From positions 1 through 64,000 of the forward strand of contig NZ_LMKB01000004.1 in the NCBI RefSeq assembly GCF_001421165.1: a stretch of 64,000 nucleotides of DNA, in the 5' to 3' direction. Origin of the DNA: Frigoribacterium sp. Leaf8. GTDB lineage: Bacteria; Actinomycetota; Actinomycetes; Actinomycetales; Microbacteriaceae. A model generated the notes under the pieces. That model did no database searches, was not told the origin of the DNA, and was given only the letters and a program-made list of their open reading frames with translations. The translations under genes were made by a program, and so were the position numbers. Positions 21,806-31,054 of the stretch are shown one piece after another; within the stretch, counting starts at the first letter, position 1, and the number at the start of each line of letters is the position of its first letter.

Positions 21806-22327
21806 ATGAGCCTCGCATCCACCCTCCTCCGCCTGACCGTCGGCGGCTTCTTCGTCGGCCACGGACTCCAGAAGCTGACCGGCGCCTTCGACGGTCCCGG
21901 ACTCGCCGGCACCGAGCAGATGATGGCCGGCACGGGGATGCACCCCGCCGCCCGCAACGCCCGTCTGGTCGCGGTCACCGAGACCGCCGGCGGTGCCGCC
22001 CTCGCCCTCGGCGCGGCGACCCCGCTCGCCGCCGCCGGCATCGTCGGCACGATGGTCACCGCCGTCCGCAAGGTGCACCTCTCCAAGGGCCCGTGGGTGA
22101 CCGAGGGCGGCTACGAGTACAACGCCGTCCTGATCGCCGCCGCCGCCGCCCTGGCCTCGGGCCCCGGCGGGCCGTCGGTCGACCAGCTCTTCGGCAAGAA
22201 GTCGTGGGGTGCCGGCGGAACGGTCTTCGCGCTCGTCGCCGGCGTCGTCGCCTCGTTCGTGGCGGTCGAGCTCGGCAAGCGGGCCACTCCCCCGGCCGAG
22301 CCGGGCTCGGACTCCTCGGCGGGCTGA
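21806..22327 (+). CDS. DoxX family membrane protein
   Basis: A 173-aa protein with four probable membrane helices and the DoxX-type opening (LLRLTVGGFFVGHGLQKL). DoxX proteins are small quinone-linked or thiol-stress membrane proteins; the exact role here is unknown. Start at 21806 follows a -10-like box by six bases. It ends about 100 bp before the RecQ-like helicase and could be read through into it. Confidence 0.85.
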   Translation: MSLASTLLRLTVGGFFVGHGLQKLTGAFDGPGLAGTEQMMAGTGMHPAARNARLVAVTETAGGAALALGAATPLAAAGIVGTMVTAVRKVHLSKGPWVTEGGYEYNAVLIAAAAALASGPGGPSVDQLFGKKSWGAGGTVFALVAGVVASFVAVELGKRATPPAEPGSDSSAG

Positions 22328-22429
22328 CCCGCCTCCCTCGTCTCGTCCCCAGGGCGCGACCCCCGACGTCGGGTGGTCGCGCCCTCCGTCCGTCCGGCGG
22401 GTGACGGTGGCCTCTGCGAGCATGGGGCC

Positions 22430-24553
22430 ATGACACCGACGAGCACCGCGACCGACATCGACGCCGAGGCACTCGACCTGCTGCGGGCGCTCACCGGGCG
22501 CGACGACGCCGTCTTCCACGACGGGCAGCTCGAGGCCATCCGGGCGCTCGTCGCCGATCGTCGCCGGGCCCTCGTCGTCCAGCGCACCGGCTGGGGCAAG
22601 TCGGCGGTGTACTTCATCGCCACCCTGCTGCTGCGTCGACGCGGCACCGGCCCGACGCTGCTCGTCTCCCCCCTGCTCGCCCTCATGCGCGACCAGGTCG
22701 CCGCCGCCGCCCGGGCCGGGGTCCGGGCCGTCGCGGTCAACTCGGCGAACGCCCACGAGTGGTCCGACGTCCAGCAGCAGCTCGTCGACGACGAGATCGA
22801 CGTGCTGCTCGTCTCCCCCGAACGACTCAACAACCCGCGGTTCCGCGACGAGCAGCTGCCCGTGCTCATCGCCCGGCTCGGCATGCTCGTCGTCGACGAG
22901 GCGCACTGCATCTCCGACTGGGGCCACGACTTCCGGCCTGACTACCGTCGCCTCGCCGACCTCATCCGCACCCTGCCCTCGGGCGTGCCCGTCCTGGCCA
23001 CGACGGCCACGGCCAACGCCCGCGTCGTGGCCGACGTCGCCGAGCAACTCGCCGTGGGGCCGGGCGACGAGGTGCTGACGATCCGGGGGTCGCTGGCGCG
23101 CGCCTCCTTGCGTCTCGGCGTGCTGCAGCTGCCGACCTCGCGCGACCGACTCGGCTGGCTGCTCAGCCACCTCGCCGACCTGCCCGGCAGCGGCATCATC
23201 TACACGCTCACGATCTCGGCGGCCGACGACACCGCCCGACTGCTGCGCGAGGCCGGGCACGACGTGCGGTCCTACTCGGGCCGCACCGACCCCGAAGAAC
23301 GCGAACAGCTCGAACAGCGCCTCAAGGGCAACGACCTCAAGGCACTGGTCGCCACGAGCGCCCTCGGCATGGGCTTCGACAAACCCGACCTCGGCTTCGT
23401 CATCCACCTCGGCGCGCCGTCGTCGCCCGTCGCGTACTACCAGCAGATCGGCCGAGCGGGTCGCGCCACCGACAACGCCGACGTGCTGCTGCTGCCCGGC
23501 ACCGAGGACGCCGAGATCTGGCAGTACTTCGCCACGGCCTCGATGCCCTCCGAGGCGCGGGCGGCGGCCGTGCTGGCCGAGCTGGGCGAGACGCCGCTGT
23601 CGACGCCCGCCCTCGAGGCGCGGGTCGACGTCAAGCGCACCCCGCTCGAACTGATGCTCAAGGTGCTCGACGTCGACGGTGCCGTCCGCCGGGTCCAGGG
23701 CGGCTGGGTCAGCACGGGCGAGCCCTGGGTCTACGACGCCGAACGCTACGACCGCATCGCCGCGGCCCGGGTCGCCGAACAAGAGTCCATGCTCGCGTTC
23801 GAGCGCGGCGAGACCTGCCGCATGCAGATGTTGCAGGTCGATCTCGACGATCCGGCGGCCGAGCCCTGCGGGCGGTGCGACGTCTGCGCGGGCACCTGGT
23901 ACCCGACCGACATCGCCGGCGAGGCGGCGACCTCGGCCGCGAGCACCCTCGACCGGGTCGGCGTCGAGATCGACCCCCGGGCCCAGTGGCCCACGGGCGC
24001 CGACCGGGCCGGGGTCGCCGTCAAGGGCAAGATCCCCGAGGGCGAACGGGTCGAGCCGGGTCGGGCGCTCGCCCGACTGACCGACCTCGGGTGGGGCAAC
24101 ACCCTCCGCGAGGTCTTCGCGGCGAACGCCCCCGACGCTCCCCTGTCGAAGCACCTGCTCGACGGGGTCGTGCGCGTCCTGAAGGAGTGGCCGTGGGCCG
24201 AACGGCCGGTGGGGGTCGTGGCGATGCCGTCGACGTCACGGCCGCAGCTCGTCGGGTCGCTGGCCGAAGCGATCAGCACCGTCGGGCGGTTGCCGCTGCT
24301 CGGCATGCTCGGCAGCGCCCGCCCCTCGGCCGGCCGCGGCCAGGGCGGCAACAGCGTCTACCGTCTGGCCGACGTCTGGCAGTCCTTCGAGGTCGGCCCC
24401 GAGTTGGCCGCGGCCCTCGCCGACGTGTCCGGGCCGGTGCTGCTCGTCGACGACCTGGTCGACAGCCGCTGGACGATCACGGTGGCCGGACGCGACCTAC
24501 GCAGCGCCGGGGCCCCCGCCGTGCTGCCCTTCGCCCTCGCGGTGGTCGGCTGA
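22430..24553 (+). CDS. RecQ-like DNA helicase with C-terminal PRTase-like domain
   Basis: A 707-aa 3'-5' helicase. It has Walker A QRTGWGKS (Lys57), the DEAH box with AHCISDWGHDFR near residue 156, motif VI QQIGRAGRA and a four-Cys zinc cluster around residues 462-485 (CRMQM...CGRCDVC). After this, instead of an HRDC domain, the last 200 residues resemble a phosphoribosyltransferase: VLLVDDLVDSRWT near residue 670 matches the PRPP-binding motif. The fusion is seen in other actinobacteria and its purpose is not known. ATG at 22430 overlaps the stop of a 3-codon ORF starting at 22422. No strong ribosome site. Confidence 0.9.
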   Translation: MTPTSTATDIDAEALDLLRALTGRDDAVFHDGQLEAIRALVADRRRALVVQRTGWGKSAVYFIATLLLRRRGTGPTLLVSPLLALMRDQVAAAARAGVRAVAVNSANAHEWSDVQQQLVDDEIDVLLVSPERLNNPRFRDEQLPVLIARLGMLVVDEAHCISDWGHDFRPDYRRLADLIRTLPSGVPVLATTATANARVVADVAEQLAVGPGDEVLTIRGSLARASLRLGVLQLPTSRDRLGWLLSHLADLPGSGIIYTLTISAADDTARLLREAGHDVRSYSGRTDPEEREQLEQRLKGNDLKALVATSALGMGFDKPDLGFVIHLGAPSSPVAYYQQIGRAGRATDNADVLLLPGTEDAEIWQYFATASMPSEARAAAVLAELGETPLSTPALEARVDVKRTPLELMLKVLDVDGAVRRVQGGWVSTGEPWVYDAERYDRIAAARVAEQESMLAFERGETCRMQMLQVDLDDPAAEPCGRCDVCAGTWYPTDIAGEAATSAASTLDRVGVEIDPRAQWPTGADRAGVAVKGKIPEGERVEPGRALARLTDLGWGNTLREVFAANAPDAPLSKHLLDGVVRVLKEWPWAERPVGVVAMPSTSRPQLVGSLAEAISTVGRLPLLGMLGSARPSAGRGQGGNSVYRLADVWQSFEVGPELAAALADVSGPVLLVDDLVDSRWTITVAGRDLRSAGAPAVLPFALAVVG

Positions 24554-24620
24554 GTCGTCCCCGGCGGGCCGCCGCGTCGTCCCCGGCGGGCCGCCGCGTC
24601 GTCGCCCGGCGGACCACCGC
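24554..24620. repeat. 22-bp tandem repeat after recQ
   Basis: Two identical 22-bp units (24554-24575, 24576-24597) and a third diverged 23-bp unit, each starting GTCGTC and ending CCGC. They directly follow the stop codon between two convergent genes and contain short GC-rich hairpins, so they may terminate transcription. Confidence 0.85.
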
Positions 24621-24650
24621 GTCGTCCGACGCGGGACCGCCGGGGCTCGC

Positions 24651-26333
24651 TCAGCGCTCGAACCGCACACCGTCCCGGGTCAGGGTGCTGTGCCGCATCA
24701 ACCAGACGTCGCGTGGGTAGTTCTGGTGCATCCGCCACGGTGACCGCGATCCCTGCCGGGGCATCAGGTGCACCCCGCGCGACACGTACCCGCTCGTCAG
24801 GTCGATCAGCGGGCTCGTCGGTCCCGGCCGCTCCGGCGCGATCGGCACGGCCGACCGGTACCCGTGACGGTCGGCGTGACGCAGCAGCCGGGCGACGTAG
24901 TGCACGACGAGGTCGATCTTCAGCGTCCACGACGCGTTCGTGTACCCGATGGCGAACGCCAGGTTCGGCACCCCCGAGAGCATGAACCCCTTGTAGGTCA
25001 GCCGGGTCGCCGGGTCGACCTCCACCCCGTCGACCGACAACCGCATGCCGCCGAACAGCAGCAGGTTGAGCCCCGTCGCCGTGACGACGACGTCCGCGGG
25101 CAGCTCGTGCGCCCGCTGGCCGTCGCGACCGGCCACCCGGACGCCGTCGGCCGTGAACGAGTCGATGTCGTCGGTCACGATCGACGCCGACCCCGAGCGC
25201 AACGCCCGGAACAGCGCGCCGTCCGGGGTGATGCAGAGACGCTGGTCCCACGGGTCGTAGCTCGGCTGGAAGTGCCGGTCGACATCGAAGTCGTCCGGCA
25301 GGCGCCGGGCCACCTGCGCCCGGAGGAACGCCTTCATCTTCTCGGGAGAGCGCCTGCTCGTCTGGAAGCTGAGCAAGGCCATGCCGATGCTGCGCCACCG
25401 GATCAGCCGGTCGTCGACGGCCTGTGGCAGCAGCCGACGCCAGGCGCGGGGCTCCTTCCGTCGCGAGGGAAGGGACAGCACGTAGGTCGGCGAACGTTGC
25501 AGCATGGTGACCTGCTCGGCGCTCTCGGCGAGGGCGGGCACCAGGGTCACCGCCGTCGCCCCCGATCCGATCACGACGACGCGCTTGCCGCTCACGTCGA
25601 GGTCCTCCGGCCAGTGCTGGGGGTGCACGACGCGTCCGGTGAACGAGTCCTGCCCCGGGAACGCGGGCGACCAGCCCTCGTCGTAGCGGTAGTAACCCGA
25701 GCAGACGAACAAGAACGAGCACGTGATCGTGACGCGACGAGCCGCCGGGCCGGCACCCGCGCCTCCTGCGCTCGGCTCCTCGCCGGCGGCGGACGACGCG
25801 TCCGCTGCCACCGCGCTCGCGACCTCGATCGTGACGGTCCACCGGGCCTCGGCGGACGACCAGTCGGCCGCGACCACGCGGTGCCCGAACCGGATCAGCC
25901 CGGCGACGCCCGTCTCGTCGGCCGTGTCACGGACGTACTCCCTGATCGCCTCGCCCGGGGCGATCGCCCGCGCGTCGCGCCAGGGTCGGAACCCGTAGCC
26001 GAGGGTGAACATGTCGCTGTCCGACCGGACCCCCGGGTAGCGGAAGAGGTCCCAGGTGCCGCCGATCGCCGCACGCGCCTCGACGACGGCCAGGCTGCGG
26101 CCGGGGAAGTCCCGGCGGAGCTGCGCCGCCACGCCGACACCGGACAGGCCGGCGCCGACGACGAGCAGGTCGACGTGCTCGACGCCTCCACCGGCGGGGC
26201 GGTCGTCACCACCGGCGGGGCGGTCGCCACCACCGGCGGGGCGGTCGTCACCACCGGCAGGGCGGTCGTCACCCCCGGCGGGGCGGTCGTCACCTTCGCC
26301 CGGGACCGAGGAGGCGCGGGTCGCGTCGCTCAC
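24651..26333 (-). CDS. Flavin-containing Baeyer-Villiger-type monooxygenase
   Basis: A 560-aa flavoprotein that should insert oxygen into ketones or oxidise heteroatoms with NADPH. FAD site VVGAGLSGVGVAAQL, Baeyer-Villiger fingerprint FTGRVVHPQHWP, and NADPH site VIGSGATAVTLVPAL are all present. GTG start at 26333 overlaps the stop of an alcohol dehydrogenase (GTGA). The N-terminal 50 residues are a disordered (D)DRPAGG heptad repeat from a 21-bp tandem DNA repeat, absent from usual family members. The pair suggests alcohol to ketone to ester conversion. Confidence 0.9.
   Translation of the reverse strand: MSDATRASSVPGEGDDRPAGGDDRPAGGDDRPAGGGDRPAGGDDRPAGGGVEHVDLLVVGAGLSGVGVAAQLRRDFPGRSLAVVEARAAIGGTWDLFRYPGVRSDSDMFTLGYGFRPWRDARAIAPGEAIREYVRDTADETGVAGLIRFGHRVVAADWSSAEARWTVTIEVASAVAADASSAAGEEPSAGGAGAGPAARRVTITCSFLFVCSGYYRYDEGWSPAFPGQDSFTGRVVHPQHWPEDLDVSGKRVVVIGSGATAVTLVPALAESAEQVTMLQRSPTYVLSLPSRRKEPRAWRRLLPQAVDDRLIRWRSIGMALLSFQTSRRSPEKMKAFLRAQVARRLPDDFDVDRHFQPSYDPWDQRLCITPDGALFRALRSGSASIVTDDIDSFTADGVRVAGRDGQRAHELPADVVVTATGLNLLLFGGMRLSVDGVEVDPATRLTYKGFMLSGVPNLAFAIGYTNASWTLKIDLVVHYVARLLRHADRHGYRSAVPIAPERPGPTSPLIDLTSGYVSRGVHLMPRQGSRSPWRMHQNYPRDVWLMRHSTLTRDGVRFER
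26188..26292 (-). repeat. 21-bp tandem repeat, five units, in monooxygenase N-terminus
   Basis: Five near-identical 21-bp units in frame, encoding DRPAGG-type heptads. Copy number changes would lengthen or shorten the tail without shifting the frame. It lies between the start codon and the FAD-binding domain. Confidence 0.9.
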
Positions 26334-27331
26334 GGGACCAGCACGATCCGGATCGGGTCGCCTTCCTTGCGTTCGAGCATCTGCACCGCCCGTTCGGCCT
26401 CGGCTAGGGGCACGGTCGCGCTCACCGACCGGGAGAACTCGAGCCTCCCCCGGGCCGTCAGCGCGACGAGCGTCGTGACGTCGGCGGGCTCGGAGCCGTA
26501 GTGGCCGAGGACCTGCTGCTGCAGGAAACTGAACTTCGTGCCGTCGGTGATCGTGATCGGCTGGTCCGACAGGCCGACGAGCGTCAACCGTCCCCGGTAT
26601 CCGAGGCAGGCGATGGCCTGCTCGCGCACGGCGGGCACCCCCGCGAAGTCGAAGGCCCGGGCGAGTCCGCGGCCACCGGTCGCCCGGCCGAGCGCCACGG
26701 CGAAGTCCGGGTCGGCGGGATCGAGCGCGAGGTCCGCACCGAACTCGAGCGCCCGGGCCCGGGCACCGGGCAGGGGGTCGACCGCGACGATCGGCGCGGC
26801 GCCGAGCAGGGAGAGCAGCTGGACGGCGTGGGCGCCGAGGCCGCCGACGCCCCAGACGCCGACCGCCGTGCCGGGCCGGGTGTCGGCGGTCGTGGTGAGC
26901 GCAGCCCAGGGAGTCGACACGGCGTCGGGGATGAAGCAGGCCTGCTCGAACGGCAGGGAGTCCGGGATCTTCACGACCGTGTCGGCGCGGGCCACGGCGA
27001 ACTCGGCCCACCCGCCGTCGTAGTCGACGCCACGGGTGAAGACCTGGCCGTCGCGCTCCTCGCCGGCCTGCAGCAGCACGCGGTCGCCGACGGCGACGTG
27101 CGTGACGCCGTCGCCCACCTGGTCGACCGTGCCGGCCACCTCGTGGCCGAGGGTGACGGTGTCGCCCGGCAGGTGCAGCGGCGTGAGCGACCCCTGGATC
27201 AGGTGCACGTCGCTGAGGCAGACGCCGGCGGCGGCGACGGCGATGCGCACCTGCCCCGGGCCGGCGTCGGGGGTGGGCACCTCGGTGACCGAGAAGTGGC
27301 GGGTGCTGACGTCGAGGCGTCCGGCGAGCAT
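26330..27331 (-). CDS. Alcohol dehydrogenase (MDR), no structural-zinc loop
   Basis: A 333-aa zinc-type dehydrogenase. Catalytic site is GVCLSDVH and LGHEVAG; the cofactor site is GVGGLGAHAVQL. The four-Cys structural zinc loop is missing: the equivalent segment reads LLQAGEERDGQVFTRG. Start MLAGRLDVSTRHF at 27331. Coupled by GTGA to the Baeyer-Villiger-type monooxygenase, so the likely role is oxidation of a secondary alcohol to the ketone that the monooxygenase uses. Confidence 0.9.
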   Translation of the reverse strand: MLAGRLDVSTRHFSVTEVPTPDAGPGQVRIAVAAAGVCLSDVHLIQGSLTPLHLPGDTVTLGHEVAGTVDQVGDGVTHVAVGDRVLLQAGEERDGQVFTRGVDYDGGWAEFAVARADTVVKIPDSLPFEQACFIPDAVSTPWAALTTTADTRPGTAVGVWGVGGLGAHAVQLLSLLGAAPIVAVDPLPGARARALEFGADLALDPADPDFAVALGRATGGRGLARAFDFAGVPAVREQAIACLGYRGRLTLVGLSDQPITITDGTKFSFLQQQVLGHYGSEPADVTTLVALTARGRLEFSRSVSATVPLAEAERAVQMLERKEGDPIRIVLVP

Positions 27332-27474
27332 GGTGGCTCCGTCCTGCGGGGCCCGGTCGATCGGCTCTGACCGCGGGGCGTGACCGCACATCGGGTGCGA
27401 CGGTACGCCTCCGACACGGATGTTGCACGCTGCACCCGCCGCGGGTCGACGGGCGGACGGCGAGACCCCGGGAC

Positions 27475-27514
27475 GTCGCCGAGACCCCCGCGCACGCACG
27501 GGGGTCTCGGCGAC
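27475..27514 (-). terminator. Perfect 16-bp hairpin after the dicarboxylate carrier
   Basis: Arms 27475-27490 and 27499-27514 pair perfectly with an 8-nt loop. It lies 22 bp beyond the stop of the leftward symporter gene. Confidence 0.88.
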
Positions 27515-27536
27515 GATCTGGGGTCCGAGGCGGGCC

Positions 27537-29114
27537 CTACCCGCGACGGGGCTCGTCGTCCGCGGCGGCGTCGGCGAGGTGCTCGTCGGCCCGCCGACCG
27601 TCGGTGCCGACCAGGGCGTGCAGCGAGCCGGTCGAGATGCGGTCGGGCGAGGTGCCCTCGAGCGAGCCCAGCCCACCCGCGCGACCGTCGAGCAGGCGCG
27701 CGGCGGCCGGGCCGGCCGAAGCGGAGTCCGACCCCGAGTCCGAGTCCGACCCCGAGGAGGCGCCGTGACCGTCCGCGTTCATGGTCGCCTCGTCGAAGGG
27801 CGCACGACCCGACAGCACGGTCTCGACGCGGTCCTTGTCGATCTGCTTCGTCCAGGTGCCGACGAGGATCGTCGCGACGGCGTTGCCCGTGAAGTTGGTC
27901 AGTGCGCGCGCCTCGGACATGAACCGGTCGATGCCGACGATGACGCCGACGCCGTCGACCAGGTCGGGCCGGTGTGCCTGCAGGCCTCCCGCGAGGGTGG
28001 CGATGCCGGCACCCGTGACGCCGGCGGCACCCTTCGAGGCGATCATCATGAACAGCAGCAGCGAAACCTGCTCGCCGACGTTGAGCGGCGTGCCCATGGC
28101 GTTGGCGATGAAGAGTGACGCCATGGTCAGGTAGATCGCGGTGCCGTCGAGGTTGAACGAGTAGCCGGTCGGCACGGTGATGCCGACGACGGGCTTCGAG
28201 ACGCCGAGGTGCTCCATCTTGGCGATGAGGCGCGGCAGCGCGACCTCGCTCGACGAGGTCGAGACGATCAGCAGGTACTCGCGTCCGAGGTACTTCATCA
28301 CCCGGAAGATGTTGACGCCCGTGACGAGCTTGAGGATCGTGCCGAGCACGACGGCGACGAAGAGGATGCACGTGATGTAGAAGGCGACCATCAGGGTGCC
28401 GAGCGCCACGATGGCGGCGACGCCGGTCTCGCCGACCACCGCGGCGATCGCACCGAACGCGCCGATCGGGGCGACCCACATGATCATCGCGAGGATGCGG
28501 AACACCAGCACCTGCAGGTTGCGGACGCCCTCGAGGATCGTCGCGCCCCGATCGCCCATGCGCTGCAGGGCGAAGCCGACGAGCAGGGCCACGAACAGCG
28601 TCTGCAGGATGGAGCCGCTGGTCAGCGACGACACCAGCGTCTCGGGGATGATGCCGAGCAGGAAGCCCGCCGTGCCACCGGCCTCCTCGGCGGCGGGCGC
28701 CTCGTATCCGGTCGAGCCGATCATCAGGCCCTCGCCCGGGTGGATCAGGTTGCCGACCACGAGGCCGATGGCCAGGGCGAAGGTCGACATCGCGATGAAG
28801 TAGCCGAGCGCGAGCCCGCCCACCTTGCCGACGGTCGCGGCCTTGGCGATGGAGCCGACGCCGAGCACGATCGTGCAGAAGATCACCGGCGCGATCATCA
28901 TCGAGATGAGCGACACGAAGGCGGTGCCGATCGGTTTCAGCTGCACGGCGACCTCGGGTGCCGTGAGGCCGACGACGATGCCGGCCGCGACGGCCACGAT
29001 CACCGCGATGTAGAGCCAGTGCGAGCGGTCGATCCGGCGCCGGGGGCGGACGCCGCCCGTCGTCGTCGTTCCGCCGGGTGTGGGGGTCTGCGGGCCCTTG
29101 TGCGTCTTTGCCAT
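27537..29114 (-). CDS. dctA: Dicarboxylate/amino acid:cation symporter (DctA type)
   Basis: A 525-aa DAACS-family transporter taking up C4-dicarboxylates or acidic amino acids with protons or sodium. Eight membrane helices plus two re-entrant loops are expected; visible signatures are STSSSEVALPRL (serine-rich hairpin 1), PTGYSFNLDGTAIYL and SKGAAGVTG. The C-terminal 80 residues are a variable Ser/Asp-rich tail containing a diverged copy of the repeated motif. ATG at 29114 with GGAAG upstream is preferred over 29222. It is divergent from a CitA/DcuS-like system, the classic arrangement for its control. Confidence 0.92.
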   Translation of the reverse strand: MAKTHKGPQTPTPGGTTTTGGVRPRRRIDRSHWLYIAVIVAVAAGIVVGLTAPEVAVQLKPIGTAFVSLISMMIAPVIFCTIVLGVGSIAKAATVGKVGGLALGYFIAMSTFALAIGLVVGNLIHPGEGLMIGSTGYEAPAAEEAGGTAGFLLGIIPETLVSSLTSGSILQTLFVALLVGFALQRMGDRGATILEGVRNLQVLVFRILAMIMWVAPIGAFGAIAAVVGETGVAAIVALGTLMVAFYITCILFVAVVLGTILKLVTGVNIFRVMKYLGREYLLIVSTSSSEVALPRLIAKMEHLGVSKPVVGITVPTGYSFNLDGTAIYLTMASLFIANAMGTPLNVGEQVSLLLFMMIASKGAAGVTGAGIATLAGGLQAHRPDLVDGVGVIVGIDRFMSEARALTNFTGNAVATILVGTWTKQIDKDRVETVLSGRAPFDEATMNADGHGASSGSDSDSGSDSASAGPAAARLLDGRAGGLGSLEGTSPDRISTGSLHALVGTDGRRADEHLADAAADDEPRRG

Positions 29115-29287
29115 GGGGGTCTTCCTCGAGCTCGTGACCGGCGGCGTCGTCGTCGACGGTCGTGCGGGGTTCGTCGCCGCGACTCTCGCCGGTCGCCGGG
29201 TGGGCGTCGACGTTGTGGTCATACTGGTCGCGCCGGTGGTGCGTCATGATGGACCCCGGCCGCAGCGCAGCGAGGAGCCCGCCAGAG

Positions 29288-31054
29288 ATGACCGTCGACC
29301 CCACCCGGTGGAGCATCGCCACCCGGCTGTTCGCCCTGCTCGTGGTCTTCGTCGTCGCCGTGACCCTGCTGGCGACGGCCTGGACGATCCGGTCGGCCCG
29401 CGACGACGCCGATCGCTCGGCGGCACGGGCCTGCCTGGCGCTCGCCACCTCGATCGCCGACAACCCGTACGTCGTCGACGCGATGGGGACGTCCGACCCG
29501 AGCGCCCGTCTGCAGCCCTACGCCGTGGCCCTGATGAGCGACACGTCGACCGACTTCGTCACCATCATGCGGCCCGACCGCACGCGCCTGACGCACCCCG
29601 ACCCCGACGAGATCGGCCGCCCGTTCGTCGGCACGATCGCCCCGGCCCTCCGCGGGCGGTCGTTCACCGAGACCTACGCCGGCACCCTCGGCCCGTCGGT
29701 GCGCGCGGTCGTGCCGATCGAGGGCGACGGCGAGGTCGTCGCCCTCGTGTCGGCCGGCGTCACGGTCGACACCATCACGCAGTCGGTCGGCGAGCGGCTG
29801 CCGCTCGTGTTCGCGGCCGCCGGGGCGACCGTGGTGCTCGGCGGCATCGTCTCGTGGCTGCTCAGCCGGTACCTGCGGCGGGTGACCTGGGGCCGCGGCC
29901 CGGAGGAACTCGCTCGGATGTTCGCGTACTACGAAGGCGTGCTGCACTCCGTGCGCGAGGGTCTCGTGCTCGTCGACGACCGCGGCCGGCTGACGCTCTA
30001 CAACGACCAGGCGGCCGAGCTGCTCGACCTGCCGCCCGGGGGCATCGCCGCTCCCGTCCCGCTGACCGACCTGCAGCTGCCCGACTCGCTCCGCGAGCTG
30101 CTCGCCTCCGGACGCCGCGCCTCCGACGAGGTGCACGTGACCGACGACCGCGTGCTGGTCGTGAACCAGGAGGTCACCGAACCCACCGAGGGCCCGTCCC
30201 ACCCGTCGCCCTCGACCGGACGAGGAGGCGCGACACCGTCAGGAGGCGCGGCACCGGTCACCGGCGCCACCCGCCCGCGCTCCCGCCGCACGCTCGGGAC
30301 CGTGACGACCCTGCGCGACCACACCGAGCTCACCCACCTCACCGGCGAGGTCGAGACCATGCGCACCCTCTCGGACGCGCTGCGCTCGCAGACCCACGAG
30401 TTCTCGAACCGGTTGCACACGATCGTGTCGCTGATCGAGCTCGGGCGTGGCGACGAGGCCCTCCGGTTCGCGGCCGACGAGCTCGACCTCGGCCAGCGGC
30501 TCGCTGACCGGGTCGTGGCCGCGATCGACGAGCCGACGCTCGCCGCCCTGCTGCTCGGCAAGGCGGCACAGGCCCGCGAACGGTCGATCGACCTGCGCGT
30601 CGACGTCGAGCCCGACCTGGGGACGATCGACGTCGAGCCCGGGGACCTCGTCACGATCCTGGGCAACCTCGTCGACAACGCCTTCGACGCGGTCGCCCCG
30701 ACCCTCGACGCCCCGACCCCCTCCCCCGATCCCACCGGCCGCCCGGCCCGCCCGCCCCGGGTCGAGGTGACCGTCGCCCGGGTCGAGGGCGGCGTCCAGC
30801 TCGACGTCGAGGACGACGGCCCGGGGCTCGGCGACGTCGAGCTCGCCTTCCGGCGGGGGTTCAGCACCAAGCCGACGTCGGCGGGCGGACGCGGCATCGG
30901 CCTCGCGCTCGTCCGTCAGGCCGTGGGTCGGGTCGGAGGTCGGCTCGACGTCGCCACGGGACCCGACGGGACCACCTTCTCGGTGCTGCTGCCCGACCGG
31001 CGGCCGGACGACGTCGACACCACCGCCCGACGTCGGGGTGGGGTGCGGTCGTGA
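29288..31054 (+). CDS. Sensor histidine kinase, CitA/DcuS family
   Basis: A 588-aa membrane kinase. TM1 about residues 12-34, an extracellular PAS-like sensor, TM2 about 178-200, a cytoplasmic PAS domain (about 215-300), then a short SpoOB-type dimerisation helix with HEFSNRLHTI (phosphorylated His370) and an HATPase domain (NLVDNAFDA, DDGPGLG, GRGIGLALV). The linker between PAS and His370 carries two copies of the repeated 10-mer (30223 and 30241) and is longer than usual. It should sense citrate or C4-dicarboxylates. Overlaps its regulator by GTGA. Confidence 0.92.
   Translation: MTVDPTRWSIATRLFALLVVFVVAVTLLATAWTIRSARDDADRSAARACLALATSIADNPYVVDAMGTSDPSARLQPYAVALMSDTSTDFVTIMRPDRTRLTHPDPDEIGRPFVGTIAPALRGRSFTETYAGTLGPSVRAVVPIEGDGEVVALVSAGVTVDTITQSVGERLPLVFAAAGATVVLGGIVSWLLSRYLRRVTWGRGPEELARMFAYYEGVLHSVREGLVLVDDRGRLTLYNDQAAELLDLPPGGIAAPVPLTDLQLPDSLRELLASGRRASDEVHVTDDRVLVVNQEVTEPTEGPSHPSPSTGRGGATPSGGAAPVTGATRPRSRRTLGTVTTLRDHTELTHLTGEVETMRTLSDALRSQTHEFSNRLHTIVSLIELGRGDEALRFAADELDLGQRLADRVVAAIDEPTLAALLLGKAAQARERSIDLRVDVEPDLGTIDVEPGDLVTILGNLVDNAFDAVAPTLDAPTPSPDPTGRPARPPRVEVTVARVEGGVQLDVEDDGPGLGDVELAFRRGFSTKPTSAGGRGIGLALVRQAVGRVGGRLDVATGPDGTTFSVLLPDRRPDDVDTTARRRGGVRS

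Noticed and set aside
24554-26292. Direct repeats considered as a CRISPR array
   Set aside because: The 22-bp and 21-bp repeats are contiguous with no spacers, one set is in frame inside a gene, and no cas gene is present.
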